Shown piece by piece: positions 35,747-46,964 of a stretch of DNA of 64,000 nucleotides (position 1 is the stretch's first letter; every line of letters begins with the position of its first letter). A program made the translations under genes and the position numbers. The DNA comes from Klebsormidium nitens (lineage: Eukaryota; Streptophyta; Klebsormidiophyceae; Klebsormidiales; Klebsormidiaceae), in contig DF237116.1 of the NCBI GenBank assembly GCA_000708835.1, positions 62,001-126,000 of the forward strand, given 5' to 3'. The notes under the pieces were generated by a model. It was not told where the DNA came from, did no database searches, and saw only the letters and a list, made by a program, of their open reading frames with translations.

Positions 35747-38700
35747 ATGATGGGTAATGGGAGGGGGCCCAAGGTGGAAGGCAAGGGGGGCAGCGACAAC
35801 GGGGATATATGCGTGAGGGGACTGGCCTGGGTGACACGGGAGGATGGGTTGAGGAAGTACTTTGAGCAATTTGGCAAGGTCAGACCTGCATGCGCTGCGT
35901 ATTCCTTTCTCAGCAGTGCTTGCCAACAGTGCGTTCTGGTTTTGTCAACTTGAGCTGTGCGGAGTATCAAGGAAAGCCACAAGTTTTGCTGTTATTCCAT
36001 GATTTTGCACCATGACAGAGAGGCATGCACGGGTGCTGGATGTGACTATCTTGTGAGTTCTTGAATTGAGCTGTCCGAGCCATTCAATTTGAGCCATTCG
36101 AGTTGTGTTTCAAAACACCACTGTTCAGGTTGATCGTGTCTTTAACGTCAGTTGCAACTTTCTTCACTTGCGGAATTGACAACACTGATGCCAACATCGG
36201 TTCTTGCAAGTATGGTTACTTGTTCTAGACGTCGGCCTTTTTTCTCCGGTGCTTACAATGGCTTTTTGGTAAAAGTGTTTGTAAGTAACTATAATTGTGA
36301 TGTTGTTATGTTGGTCATATAACGTAGATATGGTTGTGATGTTGTTGCGTTGGTCAAATATGCACCTGGTTGCCTTGCCGCCAGTCTGAGGCGGTAATTC
36401 GCATCTTGTTTCTATGGTTCCTCTGAGTGGTCTCCGGACCATAGCTTTGATGATCCTGTGATTGTCCTGAAGATGCAGGGACTCTATGCATCAAGGGCCA
36501 GCTTCGTTGCAGGAACTGAGGTTTGTCTTGTGCACTTCTTGGTTGTGCAAGTCACCTGCTTGTTGGGGGTAAAAGCAGCTGTGTTTGGCTGCACAACTCT
36601 ACTTGGGACAGGAATTGCGTGCTCAGTGTTTAGACATTATGTCACTATGGCTTAGAAAGAGCATAAGCAAAACCATTGTCAGCCGCATATTGTTTTGTAT
36701 GCAGTTTGGCAGTTTGCGACGGTGAAATTTCTCCTATGACAGCTGTCAGCGATTGCTCAGATGACTGCAAGCTTTGTTGACGTTGTGGACTCCCTCTAGC
36801 AGTGCTTTTATACTTTAGGCAGTGAGCATGACTGAATCATCCTCTTGTGACCGAACTTCAACAGAAACCAAGCAATTCTGGTCACTGGCAAGTTTTGTAG
36901 TTTTTGGCCAGATGCTCTTTGGACTTCTTGCTTTAGGATTGAAGGTTTGTGGTCTGCCTGCCTGAATGATCGCCTCTAGAAAGAGGGACTTCCTTCGGTG
37001 GGACGTGAAGTGAACTTGCTGCGCACAATTGAGGGATGACGGGGCATCTGATGACCCCCTCAGTTACCAATACTCCGGGACTCTTGAGTTTTGGTGCCAT
37101 GTCAACAGCAGTACTTGCAAGGGTCACTTGGTGGGTCAGCAAGTCCAGTCCTCTGGCCCCTCTCTATTGCAATTGGTACCTCTGAGCTGCTCCCTTGGTC
37201 ACATGCTGCCTCGTTGGCTCCTTGCGTGATTGCTGTACCACGACTGACTCAGTTGGTCGGTTCCCCCTCTCAATCAGTTACCATCAACTTGCGTGAGAAA
37301 CAGTATTCAAGATGGGAATCTGGTCGTCTGGAAGTGAGCTTAGAGCGCTTTTAGGTGCCATATCAGCTGCGCTTTTGCCCTCATATTTGCAGCACAAAGA
37401 AGCTGAATATACAGGTATAGTGCTTGTGGTAGTAACCTCCTCACGGTAGCTCGTTTGAATAGACAATGAAAATGAACTTGGTCCTGTTCCAAGTAGCGGC
37501 CTCCTTCATTTGCTTGATGTTGGGTTGCTGTCTTGCTCATCTTGTTTCCCAGCGCGAAGTTTCCCAGCTAAAGGAAAGTCAATAGAGCTCTCAGCTTTTC
37601 TTGGTTAGCTACACTGCTGCTTATACAGACATTTCCTGCATGTTTCAGTGATTATTCACTGGTCAGAATGAATTGTGAGCTTCGGAGTGGGGTTTGTATT
37701 CCCCATTGGCCAATGTTGACCTAGATGGAAATTGTCATTTTTTCCCAGGCCCCCCTTCACTAAGTTGAAGCTGCCGTCATGGATTGAAGGGCTGTTTGTG
37801 AGACACTTGAGAATTTCAACAAAGAAAGCACCAGGGATATTTCCATTTCAATTTCCGTGGCAGAGTGCCCCAAGCTAAGAACAACAGCACTTTTGTAAGG
37901 AGAAGTTTGCTTACAGCTTTCGCTTGCGTAGGTGTGTTCAGCTTGAGTTCCGTCAGTCCCAATCTATACGACAACCTTTGCCAAGTGCCCTTCACCTAAA
38001 ACATTGTGCAAGGCTTCTGTCATCTTTACTTGGAATACAACATCCTAAGGCTCATCAATCTTTTCTGTTTCAACGCAGTGTGCCACTTCATAGACTTCAT
38101 TCAATGAGCAAGTGTGGACAGATTATTTGCAACAAAAGTAGATGAAGTTTGAGCAGTCTGGGATTGATGTTCGCATGCAGATTAAGAGGTTTGCAGTAGA
38201 TAAGGGCGTTTGTGAAGACTCTGAGCTGATAAGGATTCATTTCTGCCTGCAGTTAACAACGTGTACAGTAAAGGAGGACGCCGACGGCAGATCACGCGGC
38301 TATGGCTTTGTCAATTTTGAAGACCCTGCGCTCGTCGATCAAGTGATGGCACAGCAAGAGCATGTTATAGATGGTAGGAAGGTGAGACAACGTTGGTTGG
38401 GGCTTCAAACACTCTTTCTAAGGTTCCAAGAGTAGAACTAGGTTGTGCCCCTTCTGGGCAGTGTATGTTGGAACAGAGTGGTTTGTAAGCAGGGCGAGAT
38501 TGCCCACACGACTTTATAGCACTAACATTTGCTCAATTAGGGTTTTAGTTTTCCAGCATTCCAGGCTTTCTTTTGTTTCGTGTTGGTCTGCGCCAAAGTG
38601 ACTGGTAACGAATTGTGGGAGCGAGCGGTGTAGCAAGAAAGTGCTCTATTGGTGCGGTTTCAACTTCAATTTGCAGCTCTTCAGCTTCAAAAGGTACAGC

Positions 38701-41700
38701 TTTGCTATTGTGAGAAGTTTAGTTAACTAAACCTTGCATTTGCACTATGGATTATCAATATTTGATTTATTCTCGAGCAAAGTGCCTAGTTCCCCCCACC
38801 TGAGACAGGGCAATCTTTGATTACGAGACTGTAGGGCCTTCTGGTTGAGTTGACGTGGTCAGTGTCTGCGGGTTTAGTCAGAGGTCAATTGAAAACCTCT
38901 CTTTTTGGTGCAGGTCGAATTGCGCCCACCTTTAGACAAGGAGGAGCGGCACGCAATAAAGAAGGTCTTCATCGGCATGGTGCCGGCCAATATGACGCCC
39001 GAGCTGCTTGAAGAGCATTTTTCACAGTAAGAGCCCCGCATACCGCCTTTTTGAGAAGTCTGCAGTTACAAAGTCTTGCAGCTCAGACAGTAACAGCAAC
39101 GTACTATTGAGCAGCATATCATCTGTGTCATTACGCTGCAGGTTAGCTAAATAATAGCTGATGTTAGGCAGTGGCTATGGGTGTACTACAGGCTTGTATT
39201 AGCATTGCCCAAATCTACCAGGAAGTAAGTAGTCATGGAGTGTTTCTGCTTCATGATTGACTACAAAAAAGGTAGCTACAGGTTATATGGACTAACAGAC
39301 ACTGGTTGCCTGGACGATCTTTCTTCAGGGGGCTCTCCTGCTTGAACGTGGGGGCCTCTTTGTTTGTGTGGGAAAAGAAAGGAAAAAGTCGGTGTCTTTT
39401 GTAATGTAGAGGTGCATCTTTATACTCTTGGGGGCGTCCAATCAACTTGTTTTCTTTCCCACGCTGCTTGTTCTTGCAATACCTATGGTCAGTGCCTGAG
39501 AGGAAGCTGCTTAGATTGCTAAAGGTTGCAAAAGGGACACTCTACGCCACTGTTACCCGCCTAAGCCAAGCTCTTTCCATTGCAGGTTTGGTAAAGTGAC
39601 TGACGTCTTTCTGCCAAAGCCCAATAGGGGATTTGCCTTTGTAACCTATGAGAAGGGCGAGGCAGCCAAGGCAGCCCTGAATGTGAGTCCTCTGCATAAG
39701 AACTCCTTTCAAGAGATTGCTTTGTCTGTATCCTTTTTGGTTTCCATCTTGGGCTTCTCCTCAAGAGATAGCGAGGGTCGTCAGAAGTAGCAAGAACGCA
39801 TAGACACTAATAGAACATGCGGTGTGAGTTGTAGTTGCTGCCTTGTTCTGCGAATCAAGTTTGGTGGATCAAAAGTGCTGGCCTAAAACCTAATCCAGCT
39901 TCGTGGCTAGCAACTATGGTCAATGGTAGACGCAAGCACAGCACTCGTTTTTTGCACAGAAAGCTTTCAATTTTGTGGGTAAGAGTGGTTTAGAGTGGGG
40001 TGGTGAGACATGGTGCGGACAAACTGCATTCGTTTAGCTCGATTCGGGCAATTTGGAGTGTGATGAAGGAAAGGGGCTCTTCTTTTATCCAGCTTTGGAG
40101 TGCCTAGTTTCCAGACTTCTACATCAGACAGGCGCACTCGTACAACTGTTTTGCCATTTCCAATTAGGTTGTGCATCTTCCATACTGACCCTTGACAATC
40201 ATATCTTATCTGATTCCTATGTTTCGTTTCCTTCAGACTGCGGAGCATATGGTGGGGGGGCACAAACTCCAGGTGAAACTCCCCACCCCCAAGATGACGG
40301 CCGGCCCAGCGCAGCAGCTAAATCCGTTCCAAAAGGCGCAGATGCTACAGCAGACGCAGCAGATGCAGTTCGCACAGCAAGCAGCGACCTCACAGGGGTA
40401 AGGCGGCATCCCAACCATTACACTTCGATTTGGAGTTTGGGCGGTATGAGTAGGCTTCCTCCGTTGTTGTCAAGCTTAGTAAACAACGACCCTAGGTTTT
40501 GCAGATTGCTTGAGGTGTGATGCTGTTGTGTTTTATGGATCCGATCTTCTCGAATTCTAGCAGGATTGAACTTTTTAAGTTTCGCCCCACAATAGATGCA
40601 TAATGATCAGTGAGGGCCGGCTTACAATAACCTACCCAAACAAGTGAGTCTGTGAAAGGTTAGTCCGCATGTCCCCATCTCAAGTGCCCACCAAGCACCG
40701 CTGAGAAAATAAGTCTTCGTTCGCGGCATGCACACCTTGCTGGGTTTAAGTCCTTGGGCGTTCCAGCTATCCTATTCTCAGATTGTCAGTCTTTCCTCGG
40801 TCCATAACGTTGCAGGTCGTTCGCCATATTTGCGTGTTTTCACACGGCATATTTCTGCTGTCGATTGCAGGATGCAGTACAGCGGGGGAGGCCCTGCGCT
40901 GCTCAGCCCATACGCTATGCAGGGCTACCTGGGGCCAGGAAGCTATCCTGCAGTGCCAGGAGCAAGGCCTACGTATGGAGGTTCGTGCAGTTCACCTCAA
41001 AGATGACTATGTTGAACCATTATAATGCTCCGCGGAAGCAACATCGGGCGCGATCATGAGATTTATGTATAAAACGGTCGAACACAAGCGTGTTTGACCC
41101 TAGAACGAGTCCGGAGATTGGTTCAGATCAAGTAACAACTTGGATGAGAAGTTTCGCCCTTGTTGATTGTAACACGCATGCGAGGCTTGAGATCAGATTG
41201 TTTTGCCATGAAGGCGGTATGTTACATCAGCACCCTTGGCTCTCTTTTGCTCATGTTCAAAACAACACTGGCGACTTCTCTAGTGGCAGCTTCGAAAGAG
41301 GTTTCCAAATGGCCGAGGCCACGCTGCTTAGTTGTTGTCAGCGAGTTTTCTTTCTTTTTGGCTTTAGAGACTGAGGGGAGCGTATCTGATCGTCCGATTT
41401 CATGCAAACGATTTTGTCGTTTCCTCACTGCTTCATCAGAGCGGTGGGTTGCAAAGGAACCAGGCAACTTTATCCCGACCTCAAACAGCCGAGTATTGGT
41501 AGAAAGACGTCGTTTTCAAGCATTTACCCGTCTGCTACAGCATCTGTCAAGGAAAACCAAGAGCTTTCTTCTTCTTCAGCATTCAAGACTGAGCCTTGTT
41601 CCTGTTTCCCTGCAGCGATGTACCCCGATCCGCAGCAGTACGCTGCGTACGGCCTTCTCCCCGATTTTGCCAACTTCCACATAGGACAGCCTCAGCAACC

Positions 41701-44700
41701 GGGGCACTCCACCGGGCAGCCGAGCCAGCCGATCCAGCAGCAAGGGGCTCAGCAACCGGGCTATCAACAGCAGTCGGGGCATCCTTCCGGGTTCCAGGGT
41801 GGCCAGGTGGATCACTCTGCAACTCAGCAGGTGAGAAGCTTTGCCCTCTTTGCAGAAAGGAGCAATTGAAGAATCAGCATCAAGTAAAGAAACACGACGC
41901 TGAAGCCTATGCTCGTCAGCTCCATTTCTTCTGGTGGATCGACCCGAGACCAGGAGCGTTATTCGAGTCTAGGTGACATGAGGTTTGTGCGATCATTCAA
42001 CGAGCATCTGGGGAAAGATTATTTTGCTCGCAAGACGGGTCCGTATCCCCTGTTGCCCATGCAGTGCAGTCACTGAACGTTTGGCCAGCGCTTTTTGTCG
42101 CTGTTGGGATTCTGCGCACAGGTTCTGCCCAACAATCAGGTTTGTCGTGTCAAGAATGGGTGCATCAAACAATTCATGATTATAACTTCAAGAGCTCCAG
42201 TTGGATTGATGCTCACTGTGCACTTGAACTTGAATTTCTTGTTGCATTTGCTATCGTAATCCTTGTCACAAACAACCGCCCTCGACTGAAAATTGTCTGG
42301 GATCCTCAAGAAAGATCGCGTCTGGCCTTAAGGTAAACACGAACAGACTCCTTTGACAGTTGGAAAGAGGCAATTGAGAAGCGAAAAGATGGATTAAGCT
42401 AACAATTTGGCAGATGGCCGCGCCCGGCGGCGGCCTTGTGCCCGGTAGGACCCAACCGGGCACCCAAGAGCACAGCGACGAAGTGTCCAATATCAGCCGC
42501 CCGCCTTCCGATTTACCAACAAACGTGTCCTTCAATTCTTTTTCGACTTGCCTGTGCAATATATATCCGATATAAGTGCTCGCCCTCGCCTGCAGATGGC
42601 CATTCCGGGCGGAGGCCTAGTGCCCGGTAGGACCCAACCGGGCACCCAAGAGCACAGCGACGAACTGTCCAACGGCAGCCACCAGGGGCTCCCATCTTCC
42701 ACCGACTTTGCAACATACACCGGGGTGCAGCCGAGCGAGGGGAGCTCGCCACCTGGCGGGGCCCAGAGCGCGCCACCTGGCATGGTTCCGGTTCCAGGAG
42801 GCATGTATTACGAGGGGCAGCAACCTATGGGCTCAGGCGGGAGTGTGCTCCAGTCGCCCGTGCAGGGGGGAGTGATGCCCCAGGAGTATTTTATGCCCGG
42901 TGAGTGCATTCTGGATCTGTTACCCCGCATGTGTCCGAGGCTGAAGGTGCATGTATTGGTGGTGTATTTGGGTTTATGTAGTCCTGGTTTCGGTTCGCTG
43001 ATAGGTAGGTACGAAGATACTTACTCCATGGTTGAGATTCTTCAGTCCGTTCCCTTATAAGCAGTCTAGCGAGTCCATTGATGTTCCTTCCAAGCTATGG
43101 GCCAAGTCCGCTGTTCGTTGTTTCTCAGGGGTTTCTGCCCAATCTCGTTTCCTTGGCAGTAGGAATAGGATGCTGTTCTTTTCCCTCCCAGGACTCGAAG
43201 AGCTCCGTTTCAGTTCTGTTGCAAACGACCTGAAGCGATCATTTACATATCTGCGTAAGCAACCATTTGATTGTCCTATTTTCGACCAGCTCAAATCATA
43301 TGCAGACTCCGATCATCTCCCTGTCAGCTTTTGTCTCGTTTGAATTGGCCCGCCTGTCAGCCCCTGGTGTTTGATGTCCTTCTCCCAAGAAACGTCTCAA
43401 AGTTGTCTTCCTTAGTCTATGCATCCTGAGCATTTTTCTTTGGTATCCTCCCAGGCATGCTCCCATACGGGTATGGCTCGATGGGGTCGTATAGCCCGTA
43501 CGGATACCAGCCAGCCTACAGAGGCGCCCGCCTTTTGAACACGACGCAACTGTTCATCACCAATCTTCCGTACAGCGCAACCTGGCAGGTAAGGTGTCTT
43601 TCGGCAACTGAGATTGGGGGTTTTGGGTTACAAGAATCGGTAGATCTCGTTGATTGAGGCATCTGAATACGAAACGGGGGTGCGTAGGAGCCTTGGTTCC
43701 GAACCCCCTGGAGTGGGTACCTGAGAAGCCAGCCCTGTTTTCTTTCTGTCGACCTTTTGAGTCCCGTTCAGAAGCTCAACTGTTTCCAAGCAGTACGGGC
43801 CCCCGGGCAAGCGTTATCCTGGAAGTGAGTACGCTCCCTAAAGTGGGCGTAGGCCGTCACACTGACGGCATCGCCGGAGCGTGACGGCGACAGAAAAAAG
43901 TCAACGTACACACTCCGAGAAAATCAATTTGGCGGTTTGTACCGTCCGATCGAAATTCGACTCGCGAGCCCTACGCCCACTTTAAGGGCGTTAAATTGAC
44001 CTGACCTTCCCTAATTCAGACGTTGATTCGAATTCGCATTTCGTTGCAGGAGCTCAAGGACTTCTTTAAGCAGTACGGTCACGTCCACCGGGCAGAGATC
44101 ATCCTGGACGAGAGCGGCAACTCCAAGGGCCGTGGCACCGTGCGCTTCTCCAACAACTACGAGGCGACTCACGCGGTGAGCACGAATTTGATTCGCTTGT
44201 TAGATCTAGTCGCTCGTGTTGAGTCCTTCGAAGTAGCTTGGTGAGTCTGGGCGATTGTTGTAGATTGTCCTTGCCCACATAAGCTGTTCGTGCTTGTGGG
44301 CATCTTGATGCATCCTTTGATTTATTCAAGGTGCGATCGTCAGAAAGCGCTTGAGCGTGCGCATGGCTTGGTTCGATCACCTGTGTATTATTAGCACATG
44401 CCGCAGTTTGTCCGAGTCGGTTTTGGTCGTTGACTAACTCCGTCGATCAGCTAGGTCAAGATTGTCGCTGCCGCGTTTTGGTTCATTTTCGATGCATTGA
44501 AGTGCACCTGCTGTTCGAAAGTTCGCAAATTGATATCTCGGGATACCTGCAGTGGAATTCGGCTGACTTCGTCGCTGCTGTTCATTCAGCGTTCTCCAAG
44601 TCGTGTGTGTTGACACTTCGCATCTTACAAAGCTACCACGATGAACACAGTCGTACTTCTATAATAATTTTGCGTATCGTGGGTTTACGCCTTGTTAGAA

Positions 44701-44925
44701 AGGCTGCAAACACAACATTCCTCGTTTCTTACTTCTTGGGATGGTAACGGAAGGGTAGACGAGCGAGCCTTGGCAGGCACGGTGGTCTTGGAAAAAGGAG
44801 TTTCCTCGCAATTTCTTACAACGAGTGTGATTTTCCTGCAGATGATGTACGCCCAGAACGCTCTTTTCAAGGGCAGGCCCCTGAGTGTACGAGAAGACCG
44901 GCAACTGGGCTCCGGTGTATCCTAA
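35747..44925 (+). CDS. Three-RRM RNA-binding protein with Pro/Gln/Gly-rich linker
   Basis: Sequence-specific RNA binder, probably acting in splicing, 3'-end or mRNA fate (inferred from the family). Exons: 35747-35878, 38253-38381, 38914-39026, 39586-39682, 40237-40397, 40871-40980, 41616-41830, 42596-42899, 43455-43588, 44050-44175, 44842-44925 (TAA). All phases match; about 534 residues. RRM1 is split over exons 1-3 (RNP2 ICVRGL, RNP1 RGYGFVNF); RRM2 over exons 3-5 (VFIGMV, RGFAFVTY); then a low-complexity linker of about 230 residues rich in Gln, Pro and Gly; RRM3 over exons 9-11 (LFITNL, RNP1 GRGTVRF). The two-close-plus-one-distant RRM layout is CELF/Bruno-like, while RRM1-2 also resemble DAZAP1/Musashi/hnRNP types, so no symbol is given. 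Two ATGs (35747, 35750) are possible starts. Intron 1 is 2.4 kb. Exon 8 has a well-preserved upstream echo. Confidence 0.92.
36290..36362 (+). repeat. Short tandem duplication in RRM intron 1
   Basis: Two units beginning TTGTGATGTTGTT and ending GTTGGTCA are spaced about 44 bp apart within the 2.4-kb first intron of the RRM gene. Not similar to a neighbouring exon. Confidence 0.65.
42409..42492 (+). repeat. Well-preserved acceptor-side echo of RRM exon 42596-42899
   Basis: The acceptor CAG and about 75 exon bases are copied 182 bp upstream with few changes: MAAPGGGLVPGRTQPG against MAIPGGGLVPGRTQPG, then EHSDEVSN against EHSDELSN. The frame stays open past the copy before reaching a stop, so it could be used as an alternative acceptor that yields a truncated product. 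It is the youngest-looking echo in the window. Confidence 0.93.
43838..43986. mobile_element. MITE-like element in an RRM intron
   Basis: A perfect 15-bp terminal inverted repeat (TAAAGTGGGCGTAGG at 43839-43853 and its complement ending near 43984) bounds about 149 bp. The inverted match continues imperfectly outward (CGCTCCC / GGGCG). The interior has its own small palindrome GCCGTCACACTGACGGC. No coding capacity. No clear target-site duplication was seen. Confidence 0.6.
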
Positions 44926-46964
44926 TATCTCAATTGAAGTTTTGTACTATGTACAATGTTCGAATGATAGATAGCCACATTTCGGTTCTTGAGGAGACTT
45001 CAAATTAAGCAGCCTTTAGAAATATGAAAGGTCGAAAGTCGAGCTGTTAAGGATAGGGCAGGTCGGTCGCACGAGAAAACCCAACAAAAGGATAACATAC
45101 GCGACGCCACAGAGATATTCTGTACAGACAGACAGCATTGGAGAAGACGTAGGATACGAGGCACTAGCTGTAGCTCAGCTTTGGCAGACTAAAGCTTATG
45201 GGCCTTTCCGCCCCCCACGAGATCAGGGATGTACAAAAGCGGGTGCGGCAGTGCCACCCTCTTGCAGAGGTACAATTCATTGGACAACTAGACCTTGTAT
45301 CATGATACTCGATTGGGAATATCTTAGTTTCTCCTTGTTGTAAAGCTTTTATTTTGGTTTTCGACAGCTCATTTGCTAAACGTGTAACCAATCCTTTTTA
45401 AAAGGTCGCATGGCATGAACCGGGGCGGTTCGCGATTGTTGATTACTTTTGTGTGCAGTGAGCTTGGTTATGCATGCAGCAGGCCGGTTTTGTACTTTAT
45501 CAGGCTGCCGCGTATGCCTCCGATTGCTCATGCAGCTCCATTCGTTCATGCAACCCAATTATTCGCTAAAATAAGCATATACGTTCACTATACACAGTCG
45601 ACACCATGCAGGCAAGTTCTTTCCGAAGTTCATCTCCGGCATGAACCCCGAAAGTACCGTCCTTTGGCATGGCATGGGTTATAGCATGGCCGTCGGCGAG
45701 CTAGGCGCATGGCTAGGGCGCACCGTTACGCGACTTATGATTGGACAACTTGTCTTGGAGCGCGTTTCAAATTGCTCAGCATTAGCAGGAGCTCCATGTC
45801 AAGTGTCCAGTAAATTTTGGGTACGTAGCAACTTTTATTACTTTGCTTACGCACTGAGTGCGCGCATGCATGTGTTTTAGATACCGTCGACCATGTCTGA
45901 CCCTTTGACAAACTTGGCCGTTGGAGACATGAGTCCAGCTCACTATCACGTACATGACCTAGACCGTCCGATTGGACCGTACTTTCCTCGATCGACGGCC
46001 GCTAACTGAACTTGCCACCAAGGCCCTAGCTGGCCCTTTGAACTTAGGGCCAGCTAGCCTGGATCGAGCTCGTCCTTCGACCATCGTGGCCAGGCCATGC
46101 AGCTATAGCGCGGCTGCGCCATATTGCGGCATGCGCTAATTCACACATGAAATCAAATCATTGTGCATTCAATACCATCCACCACATGCTCCATGCATAT
46201 GCATCTTTAATTGATCTTATGTACCAGGCTATACGTACTGAGCTAGCCTTGATGGCATGGCACGCCTACGCGGCGGCAAGACAGAATCTGGGTTCGTGAC
46301 ATACTATACGGGCTGCAATCAGAGCATGACATGTGCTTATCAAATGCAGGTACAGTCGTAATTAGATCGTAGGCCGCGCTGCGCATGTGTGAGTACTAGT
46401 CCCTCAATTTACCATATAGTCGCATGCACAGATCGGATTGACAGCTTCAAGCCCATTATCGAAGCTGGTGCGGTGGAGGCGCTGTCCGATCTTTCGGTGC
46501 AATCATAACACTTAGTGCATCCGGCCTTAACGTCACAACAGACCGCGGCCACCCACTCCCAAGCGTGAGTGACCGGCTCCTAGCATGGGCCTCTCGCCAG
46601 CAGACTTCCACCAGGCTACCGTCAGACTCATCGTACAGTCGGTCTGTTGGGCTGCCGGTTGCACTGAATTTGATTCAGGTACTCGTTGGTCATGCTCCGG
46701 TCAGTGTGGACCCTCGAATGCATGCATGCGATGCAGGCCAGTGCGACCCGACCGGCTGGGGGTTCGGCCGCGCTCGGAGATGGATATTGCGAAACCATGA
46801 TAAACCGCTAGATTCGCGGCACTTGTCCCAGCGTGTAGCCACTAGACTTGTGCCAACTTCACATCTCATACCTCAGAGACCGACTTCCGATTAGAGAACG
46901 ATAATCCTTACATCCCCTCGTTCGGTTGGACTTGAATCCCTTTAGTCGGACAACCTCCCGAAGA
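44926..46964. other. Convergent intergenic region, RRM gene and uL3m
   Basis: 2.0 kb between stop codons. The segment 45,450-46,850 is rich in GCATGC, CTAGCT and similar self-complementary words and holds the 12-bp hairpin. No coding exon recognised. Confidence 0.6.
46027..46058. repeat. Perfect 12-bp stem, 8-nt loop hairpin
   Basis: CTAGCTGGCCCT and AGGGCCAGCTAG flank TTGAACTT. It lies between the convergent RRM and uL3m genes, 1.1 kb past the RRM stop and 0.9 kb past the uL3m stop. Role unknown; possibly a transposon remnant. Confidence 0.8.
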
